Positions 54,326 through 63,879 of a stretch of DNA of 64,000 bases are shown one piece after another. Position 1 is the first letter of the stretch, and every line of letters begins with the position of its first letter. Source of the DNA: Neorhizobium petrolearium (lineage in GTDB: Bacteria > Pseudomonadota > Alphaproteobacteria > Rhizobiales > Rhizobiaceae); assembly GCF_017873175.1 (NCBI RefSeq), contig NZ_JAGGJW010000006.1:1-64000 (forward strand). The letters run 5' to 3'. Below the pieces are notes generated by a model, which was not told where the DNA came from, searched no databases, and was given only the letters and a program-made list of their open reading frames with translations. Made by a program: the position numbers and the translations under genes.

Positions 54326-55501
54326 CTAATCGTTCAGACTCTTTAGAACTTGTTGATAGAACGCGCCTTGTGCATTCTCAGCAGTAGACCTTACGCCCCA
54401 TTCCCAATCCAAACTCAGTTTTCCTGCCGGGACCATTTGCCGCGCGATCTCAGCCGGTGTGGTTTCGTTGCTAGTTCCGTTCTCCCAGTCGTGAAAGGCT
54501 GATGAGTATCGAACGACCGCTCCGCTGATCGGCAAATCGAGCAACCCTCCCTCGGCAAAAAACATCAACCCGTCGCCCATTTCTTCCCCGATGAGTTTGA
54601 GCCTACGTCCCAAACGATGTTTGAGGATGGCTACAAACACTATCGCTGCCGAAAACGTGAATTTGTCGACAAGCACAACAACCTGCCTGCTTGCGTTTTC
54701 AGAGATGGCGTCGATCAAGGGCATCGTTTGAAGGAAGTCGCCACCGGTGTTTCCGCGAACGTCAATCAAGAGTTTTTTGTTCGAGCAGGTGCTTACACGT
54801 TCCGCTGCACCAGAGATGGCTTTTGGCAGCGCACTTTCGCTTGGATCGAAGAAACTCGGCAATAATATTGAAAGCCCAAGCCCCTGCCAGTCCTTAATCT
54901 CGACAAATCTCTCGGGTTCCCAGGCCGGATCAGCCTTGCCATGCTCGTTTCTCGGGTAGAGCATCGATGCAGGGACCGTGTGCCCGTTCTCCACTTTCAA
55001 GTCGGTTATCTGCCCATTCTCGTCTTTCACGCGATACTCAGTCGTATTCTCTTTTGAAGAAAAACCGAGGTGAGCTAATGCATACGGCCATGCGAGAAGA
55101 ATCGGTCCGATGACCCGTTTCCTCTGGCGCGTTCCCGCCAGAAATTTCTCTGCGGCGGCTTCAATTTGGCCCAAAGGTGTGCCGTTGACCGCTATCAGCT
55201 CTCCTCTTGGCGCAGTTGTTTCTAGTGCCGTGTCAGTTAACTGCACCACCGTCCCGACGCTCACAAACCTCAGCGGGAGCACCGAGATGGAATCGTTCGG
55301 GATCAGCCGTGTGTGTCCGTTGTCGGGAAGTGCGAGTAGGCGCATCGCGGAAAACAGAAAGGCCTCTTTGGAGCCCTCCAAAGCGTATCGTCGAGTGTCA
55401 CAAATGTAGCTGTCTATCATCGCCTGTTCGATCCGCCGAAAGCTGGGATCGGCTGGCAGGACAGTTTCTAGAATTTTCTCGAGGTCTTGCGTCAGGGACA
55501 T
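54326..55501 (-). CDS. S41-family peptidase-like protein
   Basis: The 391-residue protein has the C-terminal-processing protease core: LLIDVRGNTGGDFLQT strand-loop, then VVLVDKFTFSAAIVFVAIL, where the serine after TF is at the usual nucleophile position, then LIGEEMGDG. No signal peptide and no PDZ domain are obvious, unlike CtpA/Prc. It is therefore either cytoplasmic or a non-proteolytic relative. The expected lysine of the Ser-Lys dyad is not clearly placed. No ribosome site is strong; ATG 55501 fits the length. Single gene. Confidence 0.7.
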   Translation of the reverse strand: MSLTQDLEKILETVLPADPSFRRIEQAMIDSYICDTRRYALEGSKEAFLFSAMRLLALPDNGHTRLIPNDSISVLPLRFVSVGTVVQLTDTALETTAPRGELIAVNGTPLGQIEAAAEKFLAGTRQRKRVIGPILLAWPYALAHLGFSSKENTTEYRVKDENGQITDLKVENGHTVPASMLYPRNEHGKADPAWEPERFVEIKDWQGLGLSILLPSFFDPSESALPKAISGAAERVSTCSNKKLLIDVRGNTGGDFLQTMPLIDAISENASRQVVVLVDKFTFSAAIVFVAILKHRLGRRLKLIGEEMGDGLMFFAEGGLLDLPISGAVVRYSSAFHDWENGTSNETTPAEIARQMVPAGKLSLDWEWGVRSTAENAQGAFYQQVLKSLND

Positions 55502-55802
55502 GATTCACGGTGCGCATAGTTGCTCGTCGATGTCCAGATTGGGCTCGGTGTCACCCTTCGCCGCGCCCCGCTCGTAGGACAGCAATGCGCCCGCATGTCG
55601 GCCAAGGGGGACGTCATAATGCTTGCCTAAAGCAGACATCGCCCCGCGGCCGTGTCACGTTGCCTGCGCACAGATAGGAGACAATCCTCCGCTGCCAATG
55701 AAGATCGTATTCCGGCCCCATCGCGAACCTGCAGTTGATCTACAGCGCTCGTCAAAATCCGACGGACATGCGTGTGTTCCAAGCCGATAGGCTCCCCGAA
55801 TG
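55502..55802. repeat. Intergenic region with dispersed repeat copy
   Basis: No gene. 55577-55645 matches the repeat at 45930-46000 in two blocks (GACAGCAATGCGCCCGCATG and CTAAAGCAGACATCGC), with a different spacer. The rest shows nothing I can name. Confidence 0.5.
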
Positions 55803-56540
55803 TCAATCCTGTGCGGTCGGGCGCACCACGATGCTGCCGATTTCGACGTCGCTGGGTTGTTCGATCGCGAAGGCTATCGCCCGTGCAATCGCATCAGGTG
55901 AAATGGCCAGCTCTTCCTTGCGCTTTAGGATGGCCGCTCTGATGTCCGGATCGGTTATGGCGGCATCTGCGAAGGTCGTGTCGATGAAACCCGGCGATAT
56001 CTCCGTCACGCGCAGGTTTGGACCCGATTCCTGCCGTAGAGCTTCGGTGGCTGTCCGCAATGCATTCTTGGTCGCAGCGTAGACTCCCATCGTCGGCACG
56101 ATTTTGATGCCAGCCGTCGATACGACGTTGATAACGTGCCCGCTGTCCTGACGACTGAACACCGGCAACGACGCAGCGATGCCGTAGAGCGCGCCCTTCA
56201 GGTTTACATCGATCATGGCGTCCCAGTCATCGACCTTGAGAGCGTCGAAACGCGATAGCGGCCCGACGCCCGCATTGTTGACGATGACGTCAAGCCGCCC
56301 GAAACGCTCGCAGGCAAGGTTGACCAGGGCGTCCAAATCCGCGCGTCTGGTGACGTCGGTTGTCAGATAAACGGCTTCGCCGCCCGCCGCTTCGATCTCC
56401 CCTGCCACAGCGGCGATCTCCGCTTCGCTTCGCGCACCGAGCACGAGACGCGCACCGCGCGCAGCAAGATGAATGGCGGTTGCCCGGCCGATGCCGCGGC
56501 CGGCTCCGGTGATGGCGACGATCTTATTCTCTATGGTCAC
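55803..56540 (-). CDS. SDR-family oxidoreductase
   Basis: This is a 245-residue classical SDR with ITGAGRGIG near the start, NNAGVGP near 88-94, a catalytic Ser in VVSTAG, and Tyr-x-x-x-Lys in VYAATKNAL. It is of the NADP-dependent YdfG/serine dehydrogenase-like type with a broad small-alcohol range. It is divergent from an AraC regulator across 52 nt, a common activator/target pair for stress or xenobiotic reduction. Confidence 0.88.
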   Translation of the reverse strand: MTIENKIVAITGAGRGIGRATAIHLAARGARLVLGARSEAEIAAVAGEIEAAGGEAVYLTTDVTRRADLDALVNLACERFGRLDVIVNNAGVGPLSRFDALKVDDWDAMIDVNLKGALYGIAASLPVFSRQDSGHVINVVSTAGIKIVPTMGVYAATKNALRTATEALRQESGPNLRVTEISPGFIDTTFADAAITDPDIRAAILKRKEELAISPDAIARAIAFAIEQPSDVEIGSIVVRPTAQD

Positions 56541-56592
56541 GATATTGGCTCCATCTTCTGACTGAAAAGCCAGCCTATGCGAGGTGGGCCGG

Positions 56593-57534
56593 ATGATCTA
56601 TGCTCGAATAGCCATGTCTTTATCGCAATCCGCCGAAACCACTCCCGATCCGTTCTCTGAGGTTCTCGCGGCGCTCGGCACGCGGAGCGTTCGCGGGACC
56701 GGCCTCGAAGCGGCGGGAGAGTGGGCACTCGCCTTCGACGGGCGAGCGCGGTTGAAGTTCGTCGCCGTCACACGAGGCCGATGCTGGCTTCTTCTTCCGG
56801 ATCATTTGCCGGAAGCACTTGTGGAAGGCGATGTCGTTCTCATCAGCAACACGCGCTACACGGTGGCGAGTGACCCGGCGGTCGAACCGATGGATGGAAT
56901 GCCGCTCTACGCTCCGCCGGGGCAGGACTTGGTACGCCTAGGCGATGCAACCGAGACGGCCCTGATCGGCGGCGGCAGCGGCTTTGCCGATGGCAGCGCC
57001 GCGTTCGTTCTGGATGCGCTCCCGAAGTTTCTGCGCGTCGACCGGACATCGTCCACCACCGAGGCTGTTGCCAGGACGCTGAACGCTCTGAGGACGGAGG
57101 TCGCCCACGCGGAACTAGGTGGTTCGCTCGTCGCCGAGCGACTGGCGGAAATCCTGGTGATCGCAGCCATCCGCGCTTTCGTGGCCGCCAGCCCTACGAC
57201 CAGTGTCGGCTGGGTCACCGCGCTGGCCGACTCACGGATCGGCAAGGCCCTCAGACTGTTGCACGGGGATGTCGCGCGCCGGTGGACAGTGCCAATGCTG
57301 GCGTCAGAGGTCGGCATGTCACGCTCGGCCTTTACACAGCGCTTCGCCGAGCGTGTCGGCCGCCCACCTCTCGACTATCTCACCCGCTGGCGCATGGTTC
57401 TGGCGCAGAGAAAGCTGAATGCGGGCCAGACCGTCGCGGCAGTTGCCGCCGCAGTAGGCTACAATTCGCAAAGCGCCTTTTCCCATGCCTTCAAGCGAAC
57501 CTTTGGGCGTACGCCACGGTCGGATGGTTGTTGA
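56593..57534 (+). CDS. AraC-family transcriptional regulator (cupin_6 type)
   Basis: The 313-residue protein has an N-terminal cupin sensor (about 20-190) with the usual GRCWLLLPD and YAPPGQDLVRLGD-type parts. The C-terminal helix-turn-helix pair (about 215-310) contains LASEVGMSRSAFTQRFAERV and VGYNSQSAFSHAFKRTFG. ATG 56593 has a GAGGTGG site; ATG 56614 is an alternative closer to the family start. It probably activates the divergent SDR gene. Confidence 0.88.
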   Translation: MIYARIAMSLSQSAETTPDPFSEVLAALGTRSVRGTGLEAAGEWALAFDGRARLKFVAVTRGRCWLLLPDHLPEALVEGDVVLISNTRYTVASDPAVEPMDGMPLYAPPGQDLVRLGDATETALIGGGSGFADGSAAFVLDALPKFLRVDRTSSTTEAVARTLNALRTEVAHAELGGSLVAERLAEILVIAAIRAFVAASPTTSVGWVTALADSRIGKALRLLHGDVARRWTVPMLASEVGMSRSAFTQRFAERVGRPPLDYLTRWRMVLAQRKLNAGQTVAAVAAAVGYNSQSAFSHAFKRTFGRTPRSDGC

Positions 57535-57973
57535 TTGGCTTTGCGATTGTTGTCGGGGCCATGGCTAATGTCCGATGTCGTCGCCCGTGGGTCAGGATTT
57601 TTTTGCCGCGCTTGTGTGCGACTGCTTTCATCGTCCTCACGCTGCAAGCGGGGACTGTTTTTCCACCCCATCTCAGTCATGGTGGGGCACTCCTTCAATT
57701 ATCCCTTCTGGCCGACAGCGGAAATAATTACCGTTTAGCGCCTGCAAATCGGTCGGAAACGTCGTCATCGCGCAGGCCAGAGAGCGGACATAGCTCCGTG
57801 GGGACGCCGCGTCGCCGGTGCCCCATCAGCGGTCAAGCATGTTGCGAACGCGCTCGCATTCCGTCGCGTAGAGAATGCTGCGCAGAAGAGCTACGCCTCA
57901 TTCGATATTGATTGAGGTCGATCAAGGATGGTTCGGTCTCGATCATCTAAGCTTTTGTGGAAGTGAGATTGTC
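57535..57973. other. Intergenic, no recognisable gene
   Basis: These 439 bases lie before arsA. I looked for arsR, arsD or arsenite-pump sequence and found none. A frame ending in a TGA near 57913 reads NALAFRRVENAAQKSYASFD before the stop. It might be the tail of a decayed gene but is not recognisable. Confidence 0.4.
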
Positions 57974-59740
57974 ATGGCCGAGACGCAGCAGATGTTGACC
58001 AACCCGACGCGCTATCTGTTCTTCACGGGGAAGGGCGGGGTCGGCAAGACGTCCCTAAGCTGTGCAAGCGCGATCACGCTTTGCGACGGCGGAAAGCAGG
58101 TGCTGCTGGTCAGCACTGACCCCGCATCCAATCTGGACGAAATGCTGGCGACGCTGCTCGGGGATACCCCCACCCCAGTCCCATCCGTACCCGGCCTCTA
58201 CGCCATGAACATCAATCCGGAAGCGGCCGCCGAAGACTATCGCGAACGTGTATTGGCACAGATGGCAGCCAACGCTTCCGAGAGCGAACGGAACACAGTT
58301 CGGGAACAGCTTTCCGGAGCCTGCACGACAGAGATTGCGGCGTTCGATGCCTTTGTCGGACTCCTTACAGACGACATGTCGACCTTCGACCATATCATTT
58401 TCGACACCGCACCCACAGGTCACACGTTGCGGCTTCTCAGTCTTCCAAAGGCATGGACCGGCTTTCTTGAGGGTAATGACAGGGGCGCATCGTGCCTGGG
58501 TCCGCACTCGGGCCTGAAGATGCAGGAGGCGCGGTTCCGGGAGGCGCTTGCATGCCTGGGAGATGGGAAGCGCACCCGGATCGTCTTGGTTGCCCGTCCG
58601 GACTCGAGTGCTCTTCGCGAGGCTTCACGCACGTCGGGCGAACTGGCGGCCCTCGGGCTAAAGAACCAACTGCTCGCGATCAATGGGCGGTTTCGTGCGA
58701 CTAAGCGCAACGATCCGATTGCAGTCGGGATTGAGCGATCACAGGATGCCGCGCTCTCAACGATGCCGGTTGAACTGTCCCGGCTGCCGAGCGAAGAGTT
58801 TCCGATGCTTCCCTTCGACATGGTGGGTCTTGATGCACTTCGGGCCTTGTTCGCACCTCAGTCGCAGGCGTCGACCATCTGGGAACCGGTGGCACCCGCC
58901 CAGGCCAACCTGCCGTCGCTTGCGAAATTGATTGACGAGATCGCCGGTGGCCGCAGGGGCTTGGTGATGGTGATGGGAAAGGGCGGCGTTGGAAAGACGA
59001 CGGTCGCTGCGGCCCTTGCTGTCGGCCTGGTCGAACGCGGCCATGCCGTGCATTTGACGACTACTGATCCGGCGGCTCACCTGTCGTTCGTTGTCGAGGG
59101 AAATATGCGCGGTCTGACGGTCGACAGGCTTGATCCCGCCGCCGAAACCAAACGCTACATCGAGAAGATCATGTCGTCGCGCGGACGCGATCTCGACGAA
59201 GACGGTAAGGCGCTGCTCCGGGAAGACCTTGAATCTCCCTGCACGGAGGAAGTCGCTGTCTTCCACGCCTTCTCACGGATCGTGGCAGAGGCCCGCGACG
59301 CCTTTGTGGTCATCGACACCGCTCCGACGGGGCACACGCTTCTCCTGCTGGATGCGACGGGCGCTTATCATCGCCAGATGACACGACAGATGGAGACGGT
59401 CGGCCCTGGCCGGATCGTCACGCCACTGATGCGCCTTCAGGACCCCGAATATACGCGCGTCATCCTCGTTTCCCTTCCCGAAACGACGCCGGTCTCCGAA
59501 GCGGCGATGCTGCAGGAAGACCTGCGGCGAGCAAAGATCGAGCCTTACGGTTGGGTGGTCAACAGGACCATGGCGGCGAGTGGCACGCATGACCCGCTTT
59601 TGCAGTCGCGTTTTGCGGGAGAACGGATGCAGATCGACCGGATCACACGCAAATTGGCGAAACGAGCCTATATTCTGCCGTTCCAGGCTGTTCCCCCGGT
59701 TGGCATCGACGCTTTGAAACGGCTGTCCGGGCGGGAGTGA
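57974..59740 (+). CDS. arsA: Arsenite-activated ATPase ArsA
   Basis: This is a 588-residue two-domain ATPase that energises arsenite/antimonite extrusion with a membrane pump. Both P-loops GKGGVGKT are present (19-26 and 335-342), as are both DTAPTGHTLRLL-type signal motifs. All three metalloid cysteines are conserved: Cys117 in SGACTTE, Cys174 in GASCLGP and Cys423 in SPCTEEV, corresponding to Cys113, 172 and 422 of the R773 enzyme. ATG 57974 is chosen; in-frame sequence upstream is atypical. No arsR, arsD, arsB or acr3 is adjacent, so it is an orphan here and needs a pump encoded elsewhere. Confidence 0.92.
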   Translation: MAETQQMLTNPTRYLFFTGKGGVGKTSLSCASAITLCDGGKQVLLVSTDPASNLDEMLATLLGDTPTPVPSVPGLYAMNINPEAAAEDYRERVLAQMAANASESERNTVREQLSGACTTEIAAFDAFVGLLTDDMSTFDHIIFDTAPTGHTLRLLSLPKAWTGFLEGNDRGASCLGPHSGLKMQEARFREALACLGDGKRTRIVLVARPDSSALREASRTSGELAALGLKNQLLAINGRFRATKRNDPIAVGIERSQDAALSTMPVELSRLPSEEFPMLPFDMVGLDALRALFAPQSQASTIWEPVAPAQANLPSLAKLIDEIAGGRRGLVMVMGKGGVGKTTVAAALAVGLVERGHAVHLTTTDPAAHLSFVVEGNMRGLTVDRLDPAAETKRYIEKIMSSRGRDLDEDGKALLREDLESPCTEEVAVFHAFSRIVAEARDAFVVIDTAPTGHTLLLLDATGAYHRQMTRQMETVGPGRIVTPLMRLQDPEYTRVILVSLPETTPVSEAAMLQEDLRRAKIEPYGWVVNRTMAASGTHDPLLQSRFAGERMQIDRITRKLAKRAYILPFQAVPPVGIDALKRLSGRE

Positions 59741-60151
59741 GACGACGAGCGCAAAGCTCGAATTAGGAAGCCGCGTCGAACCCATGGCGGTTCTCGTTAC
59801 ATCCCTTCCCGCGGCGGGCTGGAGGCGCTTGCGCCCTGAGGCTCTGCCTACCTAAAAGACATATTTAATATGTCCGCAGTTGGCCGACTGGGACCACATC
59901 GCCAGATGTTTGGATGTCCGCTCTCTCCCTTCCGCGCAGCGGGTTCGTTCCTCGGCCCCAAATCAGTCATTCCAGCCTTGCCAAGTTCTTGGCTCGCCTA
60001 CGGTTCTGTCGCAGAGGAAATCTGTAATAACAGGGCGTTGGTCCTGGTCCTTTCAAATGCAAGCCTCACACCGAATGACGAGTCTCAGGTTCTGATCCTA
60101 TCAAAAGCTTAAGTTGTTTGAGGCCTACCTTGCGTGTGAGGCAGCAGTCAT
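59741..60151. other. Intergenic, one palindrome
   Basis: No gene. GACATATT-T-AATATGTC at 59858-59874 is a perfect 8-bp inverted repeat with a single central base, of the kind bound by small dimeric regulators. No regulator gene lies next to it. The remainder shows nothing I can name. Confidence 0.45.
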
Positions 60152-60982
60152 TCAGGAGGTGTGGCGTTTCAACCAGGCAGGCGGATGTCCGTGAAAGCCG
60201 CCATCCAATGCCGTGCGGCAATTGCAGTTTCGTTCGCCGATCAGGCCGGAGATAGCGTCGATGAGGGTTTTCTCGATGAGATCGTGGAAGCCTTCCTTAT
60301 AGTAGATTTCGTTCATGCTACCCGGTCCGAAATGCACCACGGCCGGGGCCATGCCGGCGCCGAAATTGATGACCGGCGCGATGGAGGCGAAGCACATTTC
60401 CGCCTCGCGGGCGAAGATCACTTCGGGGACCAGCGGCGTGCCGACAATATCGCCGCCTTCATGCGCATAGGCGCGGATTTCCGCCGGCGTCTCGAAGCGC
60501 GGGCCTTCGGTACAAACGAAGGTGCCACGTTCGATCACGCGGTTGCTGTGCCGGTTGGCGGCAGCGATCAGGTCGGCGCGCAGGCGCGGGCAGAAGGGGT
60601 CGGTGAAATCGACACGCACCCAGCATTCGCTTTCATCGAACAGCGACTGGGCGCGGGATTTCGTCTTGTCGAGGAAATCGTCGGAAACGACGATATCGCC
60701 CGGCCGGATCGCCGGGTTGACCGAGCCGATGGCGTTCTGGGAGATGATCGATTCTACGCCGAGCTCGCGCAGCGCCCAGATATTGGCGTGATAGTTGATC
60801 TTGTGGCTCGGTAGCGTCAGCTTCTCGCCGTAGCGCAAGATGACGGCGGATTGCCGTCCGCCGATATCGCCGATCAGCACTGGGGCGTCGCCCCAAGGGG
60901 TCGAGACCATTTCCAGCCGGCGGTCTTTCAGAAGGTTGTCGGAGGCGGCGCTGGTGATGAGCCCGACAGGTGCGTCCGTCAT
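60152..60982 (-). CDS. MTA/purine nucleoside phosphorylase family
   Basis: The 276-residue protein of the PNP/MTAP class has the phosphate and base-site motifs LPSHKINYHANIWAL, ISQNAIGSVNP, T-E-G-P-R-F-E-T-P-A-E-I and a late ligand pocket at G-T-P-L-V-P-E-V. It splits a purine nucleoside or methylthioadenosine with phosphate. The methionine of the MTAP pocket and substitutions make the exact substrate unclear. It is the last gene of the operon, 15 nt after the amidohydrolase. Confidence 0.85.
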   Translation of the reverse strand: MTDAPVGLITSAASDNLLKDRRLEMVSTPWGDAPVLIGDIGGRQSAVILRYGEKLTLPSHKINYHANIWALRELGVESIISQNAIGSVNPAIRPGDIVVSDDFLDKTKSRAQSLFDESECWVRVDFTDPFCPRLRADLIAAANRHSNRVIERGTFVCTEGPRFETPAEIRAYAHEGGDIVGTPLVPEVIFAREAEMCFASIAPVINFGAGMAPAVVHFGPGSMNEIYYKEGFHDLIEKTLIDAISGLIGERNCNCRTALDGGFHGHPPAWLKRHTS

Positions 60983-60997
60983 GGTCCTGATCCTTTA

Positions 60998-62299
60998 TTA
61001 TGCTTGATGTCTGTAATGTTCGTGAATGGATCGGCGGATGGCCGGTTCGTCGACATTGAGAAGCCGTCCGTCCTCGAAGATCATGCGGCCGGCCACCATG
61101 ACGCCGCGCACATGCTGCGGCCCGGCATGGTAGACGATATCGGAGAGCACGCGTTCGGACGTCAGCCCGAGCGGATGGCTGACGTCGAGAACGACGAGGT
61201 CCGCTTCCTTGCCCGTTTCGATGCTGCCGATTTCCGCATCCCAGTTGAGAACGCGGGCGCCTTCGAGCGTCGCCATGGTAAAGGCGTCCCGCGCGCCCAT
61301 GATCCGGCCGTCGAGGCTCGTCGCGCGCTGCAGGAGCACCGAGAGCTTCATTTCCTGGAAAAGATCAAGGCAGTTGTTGCTGAGCGTGCTGTCCGTGCCG
61401 AGCCCGACCGGCACGCCGCGCCTGCGCAATTCCGGCACCGGCGCGATGCCGCTCGCAAGCTTGGCATTGCTCGCCGGGTTGTGGGCGACGCCCGCACCGG
61501 TTCTGGCAAGGATGTCCATGTCGTTTTCGTCGACCCATACGCAATGGGCGAGCACCGCGCGGCTGTCCAGGACGCCGAGTCCGTTCAGCCAGACGGTCGG
61601 CGACTGGCCGTATTGCTCCATCACAATCTCGTTCTCGCGGCGGTTTTCCGCGACATGGATGACGAAGGGCAGGTCGAGGCGATCGGCCTCGCGCTTAACG
61701 TCCTTCAAAAGGGAAGGGGTGCAGCTATAGGGGGAATGGCCGCCGAGATAGAAGCGGGCAAGGCCGTTGCCCCGGTGCATCTCGATCGCTTCCAAGGTCT
61801 CCTCCAGGGCGAGCGGCCAGTTCGGCCGGCCGTTGCGGCGCAGTTCCGGCGAGTTTGCGAGCGCGCCGCTCAGCGACCGCATGCCGATCTCGCTTGCGAC
61901 CGAGGCGAAGACGCCGGCGCCGTAGCGGGTGCAGTCGCAGGCGGTGGTGATGCCGTTCCTCACCATGTCCATAATCGCAAGATAACAGCCGCGCCGGTTG
62001 TCCGCGACGGTAAGGTGGGAGGTATGGGGTGCCAGCGCCGCGGCCCATTCGAAGAGGTTGCCCTCGTCGCAGCAGCCGCGATGGGTCGAAAGACCGCCAT
62101 GCGCATGAGTATTGATCAGGCCGGGGATGACGACGCGTCCGCCGAGATCCCGTCTTGCGATGAGCTCCGCCTGCGGTGGCATCTCCGCCAGCGGGCCGGC
62201 CCAGACGACCTTGCTGCGGCCGATCAGGACGGCACCGTCCGGATGGAAACCGCCGGGCAGCCCGGTGCAGAGAAAGGCGTTGTGCAGAAGTGTCAACAT
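60998..62299 (-). CDS. Amidohydrolase (MTA/SAH deaminase or Atz/Trz-like)
   Basis: This is a 433-residue metal-dependent hydrolase. NTHAHGGLSTH gives the first metal histidines, HVAE the third, LAHCVW the fourth and GTDSTLSN the catalytic aspartate. It is in the COG0402 cytosine/SAH/MTA deaminase group. ATG 62299 follows a GGAGGTCTGAG site that overlaps the end of the previous gene; longer frames to 62356 are inside that gene. With the neighbouring nucleoside phosphorylase, deamination of an imported nucleoside-like compound is the likely job. Confidence 0.87.
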   Translation of the reverse strand: MLTLLHNAFLCTGLPGGFHPDGAVLIGRSKVVWAGPLAEMPPQAELIARRDLGGRVVIPGLINTHAHGGLSTHRGCCDEGNLFEWAAALAPHTSHLTVADNRRGCYLAIMDMVRNGITTACDCTRYGAGVFASVASEIGMRSLSGALANSPELRRNGRPNWPLALEETLEAIEMHRGNGLARFYLGGHSPYSCTPSLLKDVKREADRLDLPFVIHVAENRRENEIVMEQYGQSPTVWLNGLGVLDSRAVLAHCVWVDENDMDILARTGAGVAHNPASNAKLASGIAPVPELRRRGVPVGLGTDSTLSNNCLDLFQEMKLSVLLQRATSLDGRIMGARDAFTMATLEGARVLNWDAEIGSIETGKEADLVVLDVSHPLGLTSERVLSDIVYHAGPQHVRGVMVAGRMIFEDGRLLNVDEPAIRRSIHEHYRHQA

Positions 62300-62301
62300 T
62301 C

Positions 62302-63021
62302 TCAGACCTCCAGCAGGAAACGTCGGCCATCCAGCGTCAGGCTGACCTCGGCGCAAACGGAAGGGGCTGCGGCGACGCGGCCGTTTTCGATAGTCAGCGG
62401 ACCGTCGTGACCCGGAACGACGATATTGGCCATGCCTACGATGCGGCGGATGCTGGCGCGGGCCATTTCCTCGTCGAAGGCGCCGGCGGGGGCGCCGGTT
62501 TCAATCTCGCCGCGATGTTTGATCGCGTCCTGGGCGAGGACCACACGTTTGTCGTCGACGGTCATCACCAGCGAGACATGGCCGCCGCTGTGTCCCGGCG
62601 TCGAAATCATCCTCACCCCCGGCAGCACTTCGAGTTCGCCGGAGACGAGGGTGAGTTGCGGGCTCCGCAACAGACTCTCGACCTGGAAGCGGGAGATGGC
62701 CGGGTCATCGAACCTGTGGTCCTGGACATAGGCGAATTCGCTTTCGTGAAGCACGATCTCCGACTTCGGGAAACATTCGACATTTGCGATATGGTCGAAA
62801 TGGAGATGCGACAGGATGACGGTGCGGATATCGTGGCGGTCGATGCCACGCTCGGCGAGTGCCGCCATTAGGCCCGGGCGGTCGCCGCTGCCGCCGGTAT
62901 CGAACAGCGCGTGACCTTCGCGCGTCTTCAGGAGAAGGATCGTGCTCCAGCCGAGGAAGCCGCGCGAACTGCGCCCCGGAAAGCCGGGCATCAGAATGTC
63001 GTAGGAAGCAGGGTTCGGCAT
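62302..63021 (-). CDS. Metallo-beta-lactamase-fold hydrolase
   Basis: The 239-residue protein has the zinc motif H-L-H-F-D-H at 72-77, a later GHSGGH with metal histidine, an aspartate in LAQDA and a final VPGHDG. It is of the lactonase/AttM-like N-acyl homoserine lactonase fold group, but many members hydrolyse other esters or lactones. The start is ATG 63021, 3 nt after the permease stop; the amidohydrolase starts 2 nt after its stop. Part of a tight operon. Confidence 0.83.
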   Translation of the reverse strand: MPNPASYDILMPGFPGRSSRGFLGWSTILLLKTREGHALFDTGGSGDRPGLMAALAERGIDRHDIRTVILSHLHFDHIANVECFPKSEIVLHESEFAYVQDHRFDDPAISRFQVESLLRSPQLTLVSGELEVLPGVRMISTPGHSGGHVSLVMTVDDKRVVLAQDAIKHRGEIETGAPAGAFDEEMARASIRRIVGMANIVVPGHDGPLTIENGRVAAAPSVCAEVSLTLDGRRFLLEV

Positions 63022-63024
63022 CGA

Positions 63025-63879
63025 TCAGCCCTCCATCTGCCTGAGCCGCGGATCGAGAAGGTCGCGCAGCCGGTCGCCGACGAGATTGGTGCCGACCACG
63101 GTGAAGAAGATGGCGAAGCCGGGAATAGTCGCGACCCACCAGGCATTGCCGATATAGTTGCGGCCTTCGGAGATCATCGTGCCCCAGGTCGGCGTTTCGG
63201 GCGGGACGCCGAGGCCGAGGAAGCTCAGCGAGGATTCGAACAGAATCATCTTGGCGACCAGCAGGCTGGAAATGACGATGACCGAGGACATCACATTGGG
63301 CAGTAGATGGCGCGTCAGGATGTGGGGAGAGGAAATCCCCATCATATACGCCGCCTGGATGAATTCCCGCTCACGCAGCACCAGGCATTCGGCGCGCACG
63401 ACGCGCGCATATTGTACCCAGTTCGTCAGGCCGAGGATAGCGATGATGTTCCACAGGCTCGGTCCGACGACTGCGGCGACGGCGAGCGCCAGCACCAGGA
63501 AGGGAATGGCGAGCTGGATATCCGTCAGCATCATCAGCACGCGACCGGCATATTTGTCCTCGTAGCCGGCGATCAGCCCGAAGGTGACGCCGACGGCACC
63601 GGAGATAACGACCGAACTGACGCCGACCAGCATGGAGACGCGGGCGCCGACGACGATGCGGCTGAAGATGTCGCGGCCGAGCGCGTCGGTGCCGAACAGG
63701 TGGATGCCTTCGGAACCCTGCCAAAGCGGCGGCTTGAGGCGCTGAAGGATGTCCTGTGCGCTCGGATCGTAAGGTACGAACCAGGGGCCGAAGAGGGCCG
63801 CGAACAGCGCGACGAGAAGGATCGCGAGGCCGAAGGCGGCGAGACGGCTCGTCAGGTAACGGTTGAGAAATGCGCTCAT
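63025..63879 (-). CDS. ABC permease, dipeptide/oligopeptide type (DppC)
   Basis: This is a 284-residue inner-membrane permease. The N-terminal extension contains the family's HLFGTDALGRDIFSRI motif. Five to six helices follow, then the docking loop FIQAAYMMGISSPHILTRHLLPN and the end LLDPRLRQMEG. Its ATG overlaps the stop of the upstream permease (ATGA). The binding protein and ATPases of this importer must lie beyond the right edge. Confidence 0.92.
   Translation of the reverse strand: MSAFLNRYLTSRLAAFGLAILLVALFAALFGPWFVPYDPSAQDILQRLKPPLWQGSEGIHLFGTDALGRDIFSRIVVGARVSMLVGVSSVVISGAVGVTFGLIAGYEDKYAGRVLMMLTDIQLAIPFLVLALAVAAVVGPSLWNIIAILGLTNWVQYARVVRAECLVLREREFIQAAYMMGISSPHILTRHLLPNVMSSVIVISSLLVAKMILFESSLSFLGLGVPPETPTWGTMISEGRNYIGNAWWVATIPGFAIFFTVVGTNLVGDRLRDLLDPRLRQMEG

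Noticed and set aside
60851..62410. 519-codon plus-strand frame
   Set aside because: It is antisense to the amidohydrolase and neighbours; composition is arginine/histidine-rich shadow text.
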